From Burkholderiales bacterium (GTDB taxonomy: Bacteria > Pseudomonadota > Gammaproteobacteria > Burkholderiales > Burkholderiaceae_C): 64,000 bases of DNA. The position numbers and the translations under genes are program-made. How positions within the stretch are numbered: the first letter of the stretch is position 1; every line of letters begins with the position of its first letter. The stretch spans positions 31,719 through 95,718 of the forward strand of contig JAGWUS010000007.1 of NCBI GenBank assembly GCA_028868305.1, written 5' to 3'. Under the pieces are notes generated by a model. It ran no database searches. It was not told the DNA's origin and saw only the letters and a program-made list of their open reading frames with translations. Below, piece by piece: positions 34,075 to 42,614 of this stretch.

Positions 34075-34093
34075 GGGCCAATCATAGCGGCGC

Positions 34094-34768
34094 TCAGCTG
34101 AGCAGGAAGCGGTAGAAGTTACGCAACATGCCTGCCGTGGCGCCCCAGATAAAACGCTGCTGCCCCGCATCCTCGTAGGGCATGGACAGCCAGTGGCGAC
34201 GCGAGCCCTGCCAGTCCACAGTATGGTGCTGGTGGTGCGCCGGATCCATCAGGAATTCGAGCGGCACTTCAAAGACATCGGCTACCTCATGGGCGTTGGG
34301 CTCCAGCACGATGTCAGACTGAACCAGCGCCACCACCGGGGTAATGTGAAAAGCACTTCCCGTGGTGTAAATCGGCAAGGTTCCGAGGACTTCGACCGCT
34401 GCAGGATCCAGCCCCACTTCCTCCTGTGCTTCGCGCAAGGCAGTTGCCGTGGCATCAGCATCCTCGGGATCAGCCTTGCCGCCCGGAAACGCGATTTGCC
34501 CGGAGTGGCTGGAGAGATGGGCGGTACGCTGGGTCAGCAGCACCATCAGGCGGTCACGCATCACCAGCGGGACCAGTACCGAAGCAGGAAGTGGGGACCG
34601 GCTGGAGAAACGGGGCTCGGAAATCACCTCCGGCGCCCAGACTGGCGGTGCAGCAAAGCGCTGCCGGAGCGCCCCAGGTTCCAGTGCCGCCCCCGCAACG
34701 CGCGGCAGATGGCTGTCGACTTGCGTCACAGGCACCTGCATGGGATCGAAGATGGGGTAGTTGGACAC
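34094..34768 (-). CDS. Nudix hydrolase, CoA-pyrophosphatase type
   Basis: A 224-residue protein with a Nudix box slightly expanded at its start (GGKADPEDADATATALREAQEEVGL). The upstream SSHSGQIAFPGG and the terminal WGATAGMLRNF are typical of the CoA pyrophosphatase (NudL, UPF0035) group, which cleaves CoA and derivatives to 4'-phosphopantetheine and 3',5'-ADP. The start is a GTG at 34768 without a clear ribosome site; an ATG at 34741 would shorten it by nine residues. The gene begins just past the terminator of the rplS operon and reads in the same direction. Confidence 0.87.
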   Translation of the reverse strand: MSNYPIFDPMQVPVTQVDSHLPRVAGAALEPGALRQRFAAPPVWAPEVISEPRFSSRSPLPASVLVPLVMRDRLMVLLTQRTAHLSSHSGQIAFPGGKADPEDADATATALREAQEEVGLDPAAVEVLGTLPIYTTGSAFHITPVVALVQSDIVLEPNAHEVADVFEVPLEFLMDPAHHQHHTVDWQGSRRHWLSMPYEDAGQQRFIWGATAGMLRNFYRFLLS

Positions 34769-34778
34769 GTTCAGACGA

Positions 34779-34813
34779 TAAAAAAGCCGCCGCAGTAGAT
34801 GCTGGGGCGGCTT
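34779..34813 (-). terminator. Terminator of the rpsP–rimM–trmD–rplS operon
   Basis: On the minus strand AAGCCGCC (34806-34813), a 14-base loop, GGCGGCTT (34784-34791) and a T-run. It lies 24 bases after the rplS stop. Confidence 0.9.
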
Positions 34814-34836
34814 GTGCTGAAAACAGCGTGCGTATA

Positions 34837-35208
34837 TTACGCAGCAGTCTTCTTGGCTGGCAGTTTTTCCTTGATACGTGCAGACTTGCCGCTACGGTCA
34901 CGGAGGTAGTACAGCTTGGCGCGGCGGACATCGCCGCGGCGTTTGACTTCAATGCTGGCGATCAGCGGGCTGTAGGTCTGGAACGTACGCTCCACGCCTT
35001 CGCCGCTGGAGATCTTGCGAACGATGAAGCCGCTGTTGAGGCCGCGATTGCGCTTGGCAATCACAACGCCTTCGTAGGCCTGCACGCGCTTGCGGGTACC
35101 TTCAACCACGTTGACGCTAACGACAACGGTGTCACCAGGTGCGAAATCGGGAATGGTTTTACCCAGGCGAGCAATTTCTTCTTGCTCAAGAATTTGAATC
35201 AGGTTCAT
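34837..35208 (-). CDS. rplS: 50S ribosomal protein L19
   Basis: A 123-residue L19 with the family segments [28 protein letters not shown] and [25 protein letters not shown], ending in a Lys-rich tail. It sits at the subunit interface of the ribosome. Last gene of the rpsP operon, but separated from trmD by 113 bp that hold a strong promoter and hairpins, so it probably also has its own transcript. The ATG is preceded by AAGAAGCT. Confidence 0.97.
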   Translation of the reverse strand: MNLIQILEQEEIARLGKTIPDFAPGDTVVVSVNVVEGTRKRVQAYEGVVIAKRNRGLNSGFIVRKISSGEGVERTFQTYSPLIASIEVKRRGDVRRAKLYYLRDRSGKSARIKEKLPAKKTAA

Positions 35209-35339
35209 AGCTTCTTTCGTGATCTTGAGAGCGCCAGCACCACAATGGTGCTATCGACTTCACCCTGAAGGGAAGCGACTTGGCCGGTCAGAGGATCGGT
35301 TAGCGCGCCATTATAGCAAGCTCAGCATTTGCCAGACAA
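35209..35339 (-). promoter_or_regulatory. rplS promoter and structured leader
   Basis: On the minus strand a -35 TTGTCT (35334-35339), an 18-bp spacer and a consensus -10 TATAAT (35310-35315). The ~100-base leader has a perfect 7-bp hairpin (AGCACCA–TGGTGCT on either strand; 35236-35242 and 35246-35252) and a smaller CCCT/AGGG one. This suits independent expression or autogenous control of L19. Confidence 0.7.
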
Positions 35340-36068
35340 GAACTTCTCGTCTTTGGCGTCCAGAGCGCCGGATTGCCTTGCGGCCTCCAGCAAATCGGGA
35401 CGATACTGTGCGGTCAGTTTCAGCCGCTGGTCACGGCGCCAACGCGCTATCTGTTCATGGTGGCCGGAGCCCAGCACACTAGGCACACCCTGCCCTGCCC
35501 ACTCTTCGGGGCGCGTGTAGTGCGGGCAATCCAGCAAACCGTCGAGCGCAGGGTTGAAGCTGTCCTGATGGTGGCTATCCTGGTCCGTCAGCACGCCGGG
35601 CTGAAGGCGGGCCACCGCATCCAGTAGCGCCATGGCCGCAATTTCACCACCAGAGAGCACAAAGTCACCCAGGCTAATCTGATGATCGACATAGGCGTCA
35701 ATAAACCGCTGGTCGATGCCCTCGTAGCGACCACAAATCAGGATGGCACCGGTACTGCTTGCCCACCCCTGCACTGCGGCATGGGTGATGCGCTCGCCAA
35801 TGGGTGAAAAAAGTACCACGGGGGCTGCGTCATTGCGCTGCACGCGAATGGACTCCACCGCTTTGGCCAGAGGTTCCGCCATCATGACCATGCCAGGACC
35901 ACCGCCAAAAGGACGGTCATCCACACGGCGGTAATTGCCTGTGGCGAAGTCGCGGGGGTTGGTCAGGTGCACATCCACCTGCGCTGATTCAAAAGCGCGT
36001 CGGGTAATGCCGGTCTTCAGAAACGACTCAAACAACTCAGGAAACAGGGTCACGACGTCAAACCGCAT
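35322..36068 (-). CDS. trmD: tRNA (guanine-N1)-methyltransferase
   Basis: A 248-residue SPOUT methyltransferase that makes m1G37 in tRNAs, preventing +1 frameshifts. Start MRFDVVTLFPELFESFLKTG; SAM-binding trefoil knot CGRYEGIDQRFIDAYVDHQISLGDFVLSGGE around residues 110-145, followed by YTRPEEWAGQGVPSVLGSGHHEQI. Third gene of the rpsP operon, 12 bp after rimM. The C-terminus overlaps the -35 region of the rplS promoter. Confidence 0.97.
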   Translation of the reverse strand: MRFDVVTLFPELFESFLKTGITRRAFESAQVDVHLTNPRDFATGNYRRVDDRPFGGGPGMVMMAEPLAKAVESIRVQRNDAAPVVLFSPIGERITHAAVQGWASSTGAILICGRYEGIDQRFIDAYVDHQISLGDFVLSGGEIAAMALLDAVARLQPGVLTDQDSHHQDSFNPALDGLLDCPHYTRPEEWAGQGVPSVLGSGHHEQIARWRRDQRLKLTAQYRPDLLEAARQSGALDAKDEKFLSGKC

Positions 36069-36080
36069 GGGAATCCCGGA

Positions 36081-36644
36081 TCAGTAATCCGTGAGCCAGT
36101 CCACGCGAATGCGCCGCTCTTTCAGATTCACGTCATCCACATAGGCGGACACAAAGGGAATCATGCGTTCGCAGACCTTGCCATCCTGCACATACTCCAT
36201 GATCAGCACCGTCTGGGGGCCGGTCGACAGCAGGTCGCGCACCATGCCCAGGTCTTCACCCTCGCGGTTGATCACCTGCAGGCCGATCAGATCGACCCAG
36301 TAATACTCATCCTGCGAAGCTGTGGGAAAACTCGATCGGGAAACAAAAATGCGTGCACCACGCAAGGCTTCGGCTGCATTGCGGTCATTGACCTCATGGG
36401 CAGAAGCCACGACGGAGTCGGAATGCTCTTTGACTTCCTTGACCGCCAGTATTACGGTTCCGGAAAAGGTCTTTACGCCCTTTTCGGTAGGCTGCAGGTA
36501 CCAGCGTTTGGAAGAAAAAAGCGCCTCGGGATCGGCGCTGTAGGGCAGTATTTTGAACCAGCCCTTGATGCCCCAGGCGTCTGCCACCCGCCCGACTTCG
36601 ATGGCATCCGCTGGCAATTCAGCAGGTTCCAGTCCGGGGAACAT
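36081..36644 (-). CDS. rimM: 16S rRNA processing protein RimM
   Basis: About 187 residues: an N-terminal RimM domain (IEVGRVADAWGIKGWFKILPYS) and a C-terminal PRC-barrel (YYWVDLIGLQVINREGEDLGMV, then RMIPFVSAYVDDVNLKERRIRVDW). It binds ribosomal protein S19 and helps mature the 30S head. The ATG at 36644 is preferred; the frame can be extended to a TTG at 36692 next to the rpsP stop, but that part (AGGLAPPCWH) does not resemble the family. Ribosome site is poor, suggesting translational coupling to rpsP. Confidence 0.94.
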   Translation of the reverse strand: MFPGLEPAELPADAIEVGRVADAWGIKGWFKILPYSADPEALFSSKRWYLQPTEKGVKTFSGTVILAVKEVKEHSDSVVASAHEVNDRNAAEALRGARIFVSRSSFPTASQDEYYWVDLIGLQVINREGEDLGMVRDLLSTGPQTVLIMEYVQDGKVCERMIPFVSAYVDDVNLKERRIRVDWLTDY

Positions 36645-36695
36645 GGCGTATGGGGCGGTATGCCAGCAAGGTGGAGCCAATCCACCCGCCAAGCA

Positions 36696-36947
36696 TTAAG
36701 CTGCTTTTTTGGCAGCCTGGTTGATCAGACGTTCCACGGTGGGAGATGCCTGTGCGCCAACACCCTTCCAGTAGGTCAGGCGATCCTGGGCAATGCGGAT
36801 GCTCTCTTCATTGGCTGTGGCGATGGGGTTGTAAAAACCGATACGCTCAATGAAGCGGCCGTCACGACGGGTGCGCTTGTCAGCTACAACAATATTGAAA
36901 AACGGGCGAGCTTTTGCACCGCCACGGGCGAGTCGAATGACGACCAT
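36696..36947 (-). CDS. rpsP: 30S ribosomal protein S16
   Basis: An 83-residue S16 ([41 protein letters not shown]), normal length, first gene of the operon rpsP–rimM–trmD–rplS. The ATG is preceded by AAAGGAT. Its promoter overlaps the start of the divergent GNAT gene. Confidence 0.98.
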   Translation of the reverse strand: MVVIRLARGGAKARPFFNIVVADKRTRRDGRFIERIGFYNPIATANEESIRIAQDRLTYWKGVGAQASPTVERLINQAAKKAA

Positions 36948-37019
36948 GATTTATCCTTTGGGCAGCTGAGAGAATTCAGCCAATATATTCAAAGTTCGAT
37001 TCAAAGCTTGAGACACGCA

Positions 37020-37085
37020 ACTGGCCACCCGGCCAGTGACACTCTGAATAGCCTTCCATTATAACGTTTCATTGCCCATGATCAA
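37020..37085 (-). promoter_or_regulatory. rpsP operon promoter and leader hairpin
   Basis: On the minus strand -35 TTGATC (37080-37085), 16-bp spacer, consensus -10 TATAAT (37058-37063). In the leader a perfect 7-bp stem ACTGGCC–GGCCAGT (37020-37026 and 37031-37037) encloses four bases. The -35 box overlaps the ATG of the divergent GNAT gene. Confidence 0.75.
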
Positions 37086-37602
37086 AATCCGACCCAGCAC
37101 GGACGCGGACATTGCCGCGATCACTGCCATTTATGCCCACCATGTACTCCATGGCACGGGCACTTTTGAAATCACCCCGCCCGCGGCCGAAGACATGACA
37201 AACCGCCGTGCGGATGTGCTTTCAAAAGGTCTGCCCTACCTGGTTATTGAGGACGATCTGGGCATCGCAGGATTCGCCTATTGCAACTGGTTCAAACCCC
37301 GCCCCGCTTACCGTTTTTCCGCCGAAGACTCCATCTATATGGCGCCCCGTGCCAGCGGAAAGGGATGGGGACGGCTGCTGCTGCTGGAACTCATGGCACA
37401 GGCTGAACGGGCCGGCGTGCGCAAGTTCATCGCGGTGATTGGCGATTCCGACAACCAGGGCTCGATTGGGGTACACCGCAGTTGCGGTTTCAGCCATGTA
37501 GGAGTTCTCGGTGCCTGTGGCTGGAAGTTCGAGCGTTGGCTCGATGTGGTCCTGATGGAACGCGCTCTTGGCATGGGCTCTGCTACGCCACCGGCACAAT
37601 AG
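37078..37602 (+). CDS. GNAT-family N-acetyltransferase, phosphinothricin-acetyltransferase-like
   Basis: A 174-residue GNAT acyltransferase: IRPSTDADIAAITAIYAHHVLHGTGTFEI at the N-terminus, acetyl-CoA-binding segment ASGKGWGRLLLLELMAQAE near residue 100, and SIGVHRSCGFSHVGVL. This is the layout of the phosphinothricin/methionine-sulfone N-acetyltransferase group (YncA/MnaT-like), which acetylate amino-acid analogues. The ATG at 37078 is preferred over a TTG two codons earlier. The leader is nearly absent because the divergent rpsP promoter overlaps the start. Confidence 0.88.
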   Translation: MIKIRPSTDADIAAITAIYAHHVLHGTGTFEITPPAAEDMTNRRADVLSKGLPYLVIEDDLGIAGFAYCNWFKPRPAYRFSAEDSIYMAPRASGKGWGRLLLLELMAQAERAGVRKFIAVIGDSDNQGSIGVHRSCGFSHVGVLGACGWKFERWLDVVLMERALGMGSATPPAQ

Positions 37603-37606
37603 CGAC

Positions 37607-38080
37607 ATGAAAAACAAAACTGCAGCGGTATGGATCACTTTTCTGGGAGGCCCTCTGGGACTGCACCGCATTTACCTGAAAGGCCGTATGGACGCCATCG
37701 GCTGGCTGCTGCCACTTCCCACCCTGCTGGGCACCTATGGTGTATTGCGGGCACGAGACATCGGTGTGGATGACACGCTGAGCTGGTTGCTCATCCCCCT
37801 GCTGGGTTTCACACTGGCCGGTTGTGCCCTCAATGCCATCGTTTACGGATTGATGGACACGGAGAAATGGAACCACCTGTTCAACCCGACAGCGGCAGGT
37901 GACGCGCCTGCGGGCCGAACCCACTGGGGGACCGTTATTGGGCTTGCGACCGCGTTATTGCTGGGCACCACAGTATTGATGTCCACCATTGCCTTCAGTT
38001 TTCAGCGGTACTTTGAAATCCAGCAGGAAGAGGCTGCCATGCAGACGCAGCCTGACGGGACTAAAAAATCTGGAGACTGA
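37607..38080 (+). CDS. TM2-domain-like membrane protein
   Basis: A 157-residue protein starting five bases after the GNAT stop. The N-terminal part (NKTAAVWITFLGGPLGLHRIYLKGRMDAIGW) resembles the TM2 domain, two helices with a short turn; two more helices follow (LLIPLLGFTLAGCALNAIVYG and VIGLATALLLGTTVLMSTIAF). Function unknown. Its end overlaps the end of the convergent phosphate transporter gene by 20 bp. Confidence 0.75.
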   Translation: MKNKTAAVWITFLGGPLGLHRIYLKGRMDAIGWLLPLPTLLGTYGVLRARDIGVDDTLSWLLIPLLGFTLAGCALNAIVYGLMDTEKWNHLFNPTAAGDAPAGRTHWGTVIGLATALLLGTTVLMSTIAFSFQRYFEIQQEEAAMQTQPDGTKKSGD

Positions 38081-39071
38081 ACCAGTACGCTACGGCAGCC
38101 ACAAAGGCACTGGCCGGAATCGTCAGGACCCAGGCCCAGACAATGTTGCCCGCCACGCCCCATCGCACTGCGCTGGCGCGCTGGGTCGAGCCCACGCCCA
38201 CAATGGCACCGGTAATGGTGTGTGTTGTAGAAACCGGGATACCCAGGGCTGTTGCCAGAAATAGCGTCATGGCCCCACCTGTTTCTGCGCAAAAGCCGCC
38301 CACCGGCTTGAGCTTGGTGATGCGCTGTCCCATCGTCTTCACAATGCGCCAGCCACCAAACATTGTTCCGGCGCCGATCGCCATGTAGCAGGAAACAATG
38401 GTCCAGGTGGGGGGCGATTTGTCCCCGGCTGCGACATAACCCGTAGCAATCAGCATCATCCAGATGATGCCGATGGTCTTTTGCGCATCATTTCCGCCAT
38501 GCCCCAGGCTATAAGCACCCGCAGAAATCAGCTGCAGACGACGAAACCATTTATCAACCCGCGAAGGTCTGGTGCGTCGGAATATCCATGCAACCAGAAC
38601 CATCATCACCGACCCCAGTGTGAACCCAAGCAGCGGCGAAACAAAAATGAACGCCACGGTCTTGAGGATGCCAGCGGACACCAGCGCACCGGCCCCCGAC
38701 TTGGCAATGACCGCCCCTACAATGCCGCCGATCAAAGCGTGGGAAGAACTGCTCGGGATACCGTAGTACCAAGTAATCACGTTCCAGGTAATAGCACCGA
38801 CAAGCGCACCAAATACAACGTGGGTGTCAACAACGCCGGGCTGCACAATGCCCTTACCCACGGTGGCTGCAACACTGAGGTGAAAAACAAAAATTGCGAC
38901 GAAGTTAAAAAAGGCAGCAAACAGCACTGCCTGCCCTGGCTTCAACACCCCGGTGGACACCACGGTCGCAATCGAGTTCGCTGCATCATGAAACCCGTTC
39001 ATGAAGTCAAACAGCAATGCAAGCGCTACCAGCAACATCACCACCCAGAGGGCTGCCTGTACGTTTTCCAT
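38061..39071 (-). CDS. PiT-family inorganic phosphate transporter
   Basis: A 336-residue low-affinity phosphate permease with about ten helices and the two PiT signatures GFHDAANSIATVVSTGVL (residues 27-45) and GIPVSTTHTITGAIVGVG (near 280). It moves metal-phosphate with protons. Twenty bases upstream is the DUF47 gene, and pairs of DUF47 (PhoU-like) and PiT are a conserved unit in which the DUF47 protein is thought to modulate the carrier. Confidence 0.94.
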   Translation of the reverse strand: MENVQAALWVVMLLVALALLFDFMNGFHDAANSIATVVSTGVLKPGQAVLFAAFFNFVAIFVFHLSVAATVGKGIVQPGVVDTHVVFGALVGAITWNVITWYYGIPSSSSHALIGGIVGAVIAKSGAGALVSAGILKTVAFIFVSPLLGFTLGSVMMVLVAWIFRRTRPSRVDKWFRRLQLISAGAYSLGHGGNDAQKTIGIIWMMLIATGYVAAGDKSPPTWTIVSCYMAIGAGTMFGGWRIVKTMGQRITKLKPVGGFCAETGGAMTLFLATALGIPVSTTHTITGAIVGVGSTQRASAVRWGVAGNIVWAWVLTIPASAFVAAVAYWFSLQIF

Positions 39072-39091
39072 AATGACTTACCTGGCCGGAC

Positions 39092-39739
39092 TCAGGAGTT
39101 CTCGAGGATGATGCCCTCGATCACATTGGCCACATCTTCACATTTGTCGGTGATGGTCTCCAGCAACTCGTAAATCGCCTTGAGCTTAATCACCTCACGC
39201 ACATCGGGCTCTTCGCGGAACAGCTTGCTCATGGCGGTGCGCATGACGCGGTCCGCATCAGACTCCAGGCGGTCAATTTCTTCACAGGTCTTGAGCGCCG
39301 CCTCTGCCGTAGACTGGTCTGCAATATGACTCAGCAATTTGACTGCATCACGCAGGCGCTCGCAGCACTTGACACTGAGGTCAGTCAGCCGGGTGATTTC
39401 CTCGGTCATGTGGCGCACGTCGTACAGTGCCATGGTTTCGGCAGAGTCCTGAATCAGGTCAGCCACGTCGTCCATGGTGTTGATCAGTGAGTGGATCTGT
39501 TCGCGGTCAATCGGGGTAATGAAGGTGATGTGAATCGCCTTGTTGACATCATGTGTCACTCGGTCGGCGGCGCGCTCCGCATCGTCGACTTCCTGGTTGT
39601 ATTTGGCGCGCAGGTCGTGATCGGCATAGTTGGCAACCAGCTTCGAAAATGCCTGTGCCGCCTCAACGATGCGGTCCGCATGCTGGTTGAACATTTCAAA
39701 AAAATTGCCCTCACGCGGCAACAGCTTTCCAAACAGCAT
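39092..39739 (-). CDS. DUF47 (PhoU-like) protein, partner of the PiT transporter
   Basis: A 215-residue all-helical cytoplasmic protein: MLFGKLLPREGNFFEMFNQHADRI, repeated acidic helices (YNQEVDDAERAADRVTHDVN; CEEIDRLESDADRVM). The E/DxxxD-type motifs bind metals in PhoU relatives. Co-transcribed with the PiT gene. The ATG is preceded by AGGAG. Confidence 0.92.
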   Translation of the reverse strand: MLFGKLLPREGNFFEMFNQHADRIVEAAQAFSKLVANYADHDLRAKYNQEVDDAERAADRVTHDVNKAIHITFITPIDREQIHSLINTMDDVADLIQDSAETMALYDVRHMTEEITRLTDLSVKCCERLRDAVKLLSHIADQSTAEAALKTCEEIDRLESDADRVMRTAMSKLFREEPDVREVIKLKAIYELLETITDKCEDVANVIEGIILENS

Positions 39740-39762
39740 GGTGAACTCCTATCCTTCAAATG

Positions 39763-39778
39763 TGTCAAAAATATGACA
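39763..39778. promoter_or_regulatory. Palindrome upstream of the DUF47–PiT pair
   Basis: TGTCAAAAATATGACA is a perfect 5+5 inverted repeat with a 6-base centre, 24 bases before the DUF47 start. It resembles half of a Pho-box (TGTCAT), but the inverted rather than direct arrangement argues for another regulator. The rest of the 180-bp spacer holds only the acnB terminator. Confidence 0.45.
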
Positions 39779-39859
39779 TTGTCTTGATCGCGCGGAAGTT
39801 TAACCGCCCAACCCTGTCAACAAGCTGTGCACACAGTGAATCACACCAAATAAGCCCAT

Positions 39860-39894
39860 AAAAAAGGGCCCTGCAGCACACGCCGCAGGGCCCT
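39860..39894 (-). terminator. Terminator after acnB
   Basis: On the minus strand AGGGCCCTGC and GCAGGGCCC form a long stem (39866-39893), followed by TTTTTTAT. It ends the mdh–citE-like–acnB operon. Confidence 0.93.
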
Positions 39895-39920
39895 GATTGG
39901 CTTTTGGCCTGCTACCGAGC

Positions 39921-42506
39921 TCAGGCTTTGATAGTCGCAGCAGCGTCCGTGTAGTCGCTGATCTTGTCGAAGTTCAGGTACTGGTACACCTTGTCGCTGG
40001 CAGCAGTCAGCACGCCCATGTCCGCCAGGTACTCTTCCTTGGTAGGAATGCGACCCAGCTTGGAAGCGATAGCTGCCAGTTCGGCAGAACCCAGATACAC
40101 ATTGCTGTTTTTGCCCAGACGGTTGGGGAAGTTGCGGGTGGAGGTGGAGAACACCGTTGCGCCCTCTTTCACCTGCGCCTGGTTGCCCATGCACAAACTG
40201 CAGCCAGGCATTTCCATGCGGGCACCGGCACCACCCAGCACACCATAGTGGCCTTCGTCGCTCAGTTGCTTGGCGTCCATCTTGGTAGGCGGTGCAATCC
40301 ACAGCTTGACCGGAATGTCGCGCTTGCCTTCCATCAGCTTGGACGCTGCACGGAAGTGGCCAATGTTGGTCATGCAAGAGCCGATGAACACTTCATCGAT
40401 CTTGGCGCCGGCAACTTCGGCCAATGTCTTCACATCGTCCGGATCGTTGGGGCATGCCACGATAGGCTCGTGGATGTCGGCCAAGTCGATTTCGATGACA
40501 GCTGCATATTCCGCATCGGCATCGCCCTTGAGCAACTCAGGGTTCTTGAGCCAGGCTTCCTGGGCCGCAATGCGGCGGGCCAGGGTGCGGGCGTCAGAAT
40601 AACCATTGGCAATCATCCACTTCATCATGGTGATGTTGCTATTGATGTACTCAATGATCGGCTCTTTGTTCAGGTGCACGGTGCAACCGGCAGCGGAACG
40701 CTCGGCAGAGGCGTCGGACAGCTCAAACGCCTGTTCGACCTTCAGATCTGGCAAACCTTCGATTTCGAGGATGCGGCCGGAGAAGATGTTCTTCTTGCCC
40801 TTCTTCTCAACCGTCAGCAGGCCGGCCTTGATGGCGTACAGCGGAATCGCGTTGACCAGATCACGCAGGGTCACGCCGGGCTGCATCTTGCCCTTGAAGC
40901 GCACCAACACTGATTCAGGCATGTCCAAAGGCATCACGCCGGTAGCGGCCGCAAATGCCACCAAGCCGGAACCTGCGGGAAAGCTGATACCGATAGGGAA
41001 ACGGGTGTGGCTGTCGCCGCCAGTCCCCACGGTGTCAGGCAACAACATGCGGTTGAGCCACGAGTGAATCACACCGTCACCAGGACGCAGGGACACGCCA
41101 CCACGGGTGCTGATGAAGTCGGGCAGCTCGTGGTGCATCTTCACGTCCACGGGCTTGGGGTACGCCGCGGTGTGGCAAAACGACTGCATCACCAAGTCAG
41201 CGGAGAAGCCCAGGCAAGCCAGGTCTTTCAGCTCGTCGCGCGTCATCGGGCCGGTGGTGTCTTGCGAACCGACGGAGGTCATCTTGGGTTCGCAGTAGGT
41301 ACCGGGGCGCACGCCCTGGCCCTCTGGTAAACCACAAGCGCGACCGACCATCTTCTGCGCCAGACTGAAACCCTTATGGGTGTCAACCGGGTTCTGCGGC
41401 AGGCGGAACAGTGTGGAGGGCTTCAGACCCAGGGCTTCGCGGGCTTTGGCGGTCAGGCCACGGCCAATAATCAGGGGAATACGGCCACCGGCGCGTACTT
41501 CGTCAAACAGAACATCGCTCTTGACCTGAAAGGACGCGATTTCCTTGCCGTCTTTGAAGGCCTTGCCGTCGTAGGGACGCAGTTCCACCACGTCGCCCAT
41601 GTTCATCTGGTTCACGTCCAACTCGATGGGGAGTGCGCCAGCATCTTCCATGGTGTTGTAGAAGATGGGAGCAATTTTGGTGCCCAGGCACACGCCGCCG
41701 AAACGCTTGTTGGGAACGTAAGGAATGTCTTCACCGGTGAACCACAGCACGGAGTTGGTGGCGGACTTGCGGCTGGAGCCGGTACCGACCACGTCACCCA
41801 CATAGGCCACGAGGTTGCCACGGGCGCGCAGGTCTTCGATGAACTTGACCGGACCGCGCTTGCCGTCTTCTTCGGGCGTGATGCCGTCGCGCTTGTTCTT
41901 CAGCATGGCCAAAGCGTGCAGCGGAATGTCGGGGCGGCTCCAGGCGTCAGGCGCGGGAGACAGGTCGTCGGTGTTGGTCTCGCCAGTCACCTTCAGGATG
42001 GTGACAGTGATGCTCCTGGGCACTTCGGGGCGGCTGGTGAACCACTCTGCGTCAGCCCAGCTTTGCAGCACGGCCTTGGCAAAGGTATTGCCCTTGTCGG
42101 CCTTTTCCTTGACGTCATGGAACTGGTCAAACATCAGCAGGGTTTTCTTCAGACCTTCAGCGGCCTCGGCAGCCACGGCAGCGTCGTCCAGCAAATCCAC
42201 CATCGGGCTGATGTTGTAGCCGCCCAGCATGGTACCCAGCAGTTCGGTGGCGCGGGCGCGGGAAATCAGGGCGCACGCCTCAGAACCGTGGGCCACAGCG
42301 GCCAGATAGCTGGCTTTGACCTTGGCGGCATCGTCCACACCCGCAGGCACGCGGTGCGTGATCAGCTCGACCAAGGTGGCTTCTTCACCTTTGGGCGGGT
42401 TCTTCAGGAGTTCGATGAGCTCGCCAGTTTGCCTGGCTGTCAGGGGCAACGGGGGAATGCCCAGCGCGGCGCGTTCGGCCACATGGTCACGGTAGGCTTG
42501 CAACAT
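39921..42506 (-). CDS. acnB: Aconitate hydratase B
   Basis: An 861-residue aconitase B, the main TCA-cycle aconitase, isomerising citrate to isocitrate with a [4Fe-4S] cluster. The N-terminal HEAT-like domain ([21 protein letters not shown]) precedes the swivelling domain, as expected in AcnB. The cluster cysteines are in [13 protein letters not shown] and [13 protein letters not shown], and ...[14 protein letters not shown] carries the conserved dipeptide region. The ATG at 42506 has AAGGAG upstream; an extension of eight residues is possible. Third gene on this strand after mdh and a CitE-like gene; the spacer to the latter holds a repeat copy. Confidence 0.97.
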   Translation of the reverse strand: MLQAYRDHVAERAALGIPPLPLTARQTGELIELLKNPPKGEEATLVELITHRVPAGVDDAAKVKASYLAAVAHGSEACALISRARATELLGTMLGGYNISPMVDLLDDAAVAAEAAEGLKKTLLMFDQFHDVKEKADKGNTFAKAVLQSWADAEWFTSRPEVPRSITVTILKVTGETNTDDLSPAPDAWSRPDIPLHALAMLKNKRDGITPEEDGKRGPVKFIEDLRARGNLVAYVGDVVGTGSSRKSATNSVLWFTGEDIPYVPNKRFGGVCLGTKIAPIFYNTMEDAGALPIELDVNQMNMGDVVELRPYDGKAFKDGKEIASFQVKSDVLFDEVRAGGRIPLIIGRGLTAKAREALGLKPSTLFRLPQNPVDTHKGFSLAQKMVGRACGLPEGQGVRPGTYCEPKMTSVGSQDTTGPMTRDELKDLACLGFSADLVMQSFCHTAAYPKPVDVKMHHELPDFISTRGGVSLRPGDGVIHSWLNRMLLPDTVGTGGDSHTRFPIGISFPAGSGLVAFAAATGVMPLDMPESVLVRFKGKMQPGVTLRDLVNAIPLYAIKAGLLTVEKKGKKNIFSGRILEIEGLPDLKVEQAFELSDASAERSAAGCTVHLNKEPIIEYINSNITMMKWMIANGYSDARTLARRIAAQEAWLKNPELLKGDADAEYAAVIEIDLADIHEPIVACPNDPDDVKTLAEVAGAKIDEVFIGSCMTNIGHFRAASKLMEGKRDIPVKLWIAPPTKMDAKQLSDEGHYGVLGGAGARMEMPGCSLCMGNQAQVKEGATVFSTSTRNFPNRLGKNSNVYLGSAELAAIASKLGRIPTKEEYLADMGVLTAASDKVYQYLNFDKISDYTDAAATIKA

Positions 42507-42540
42507 GGTACTTACTCCTTTAAGAAACAAAATCGAGGCT

Positions 42541-42585
42541 TAGCCCGCGTGTAGCAAGCACAGCCAGCTATTAAATTCATAGCAT
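42541..42585 (-). repeat. 48-bp repeat copy between the citE-like gene and acnB
   Basis: Read on the minus strand ATGCTA, ten bases, AGCTG, TGTGC and GCGGGCTA in the family order and spacing. It is not in a gene and lies in the acnB leader. Confidence 0.7.
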
Positions 42586-42614
42586 TCAGTAAACCGGGAA
42601 ACCTAAGGCCCACC

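Noticed and set aside
39763..39778. Pho-box upstream of the DUF47–PiT genes
   Set aside because: Pho-boxes are direct TGTCA-type repeats 11 bp apart; this is an inverted repeat, so a PhoB site is not supported.
41376..42554. Plus-strand open frame opposite acnB
   Set aside because: Shadow of aconitase B; no domain and no ribosome site.
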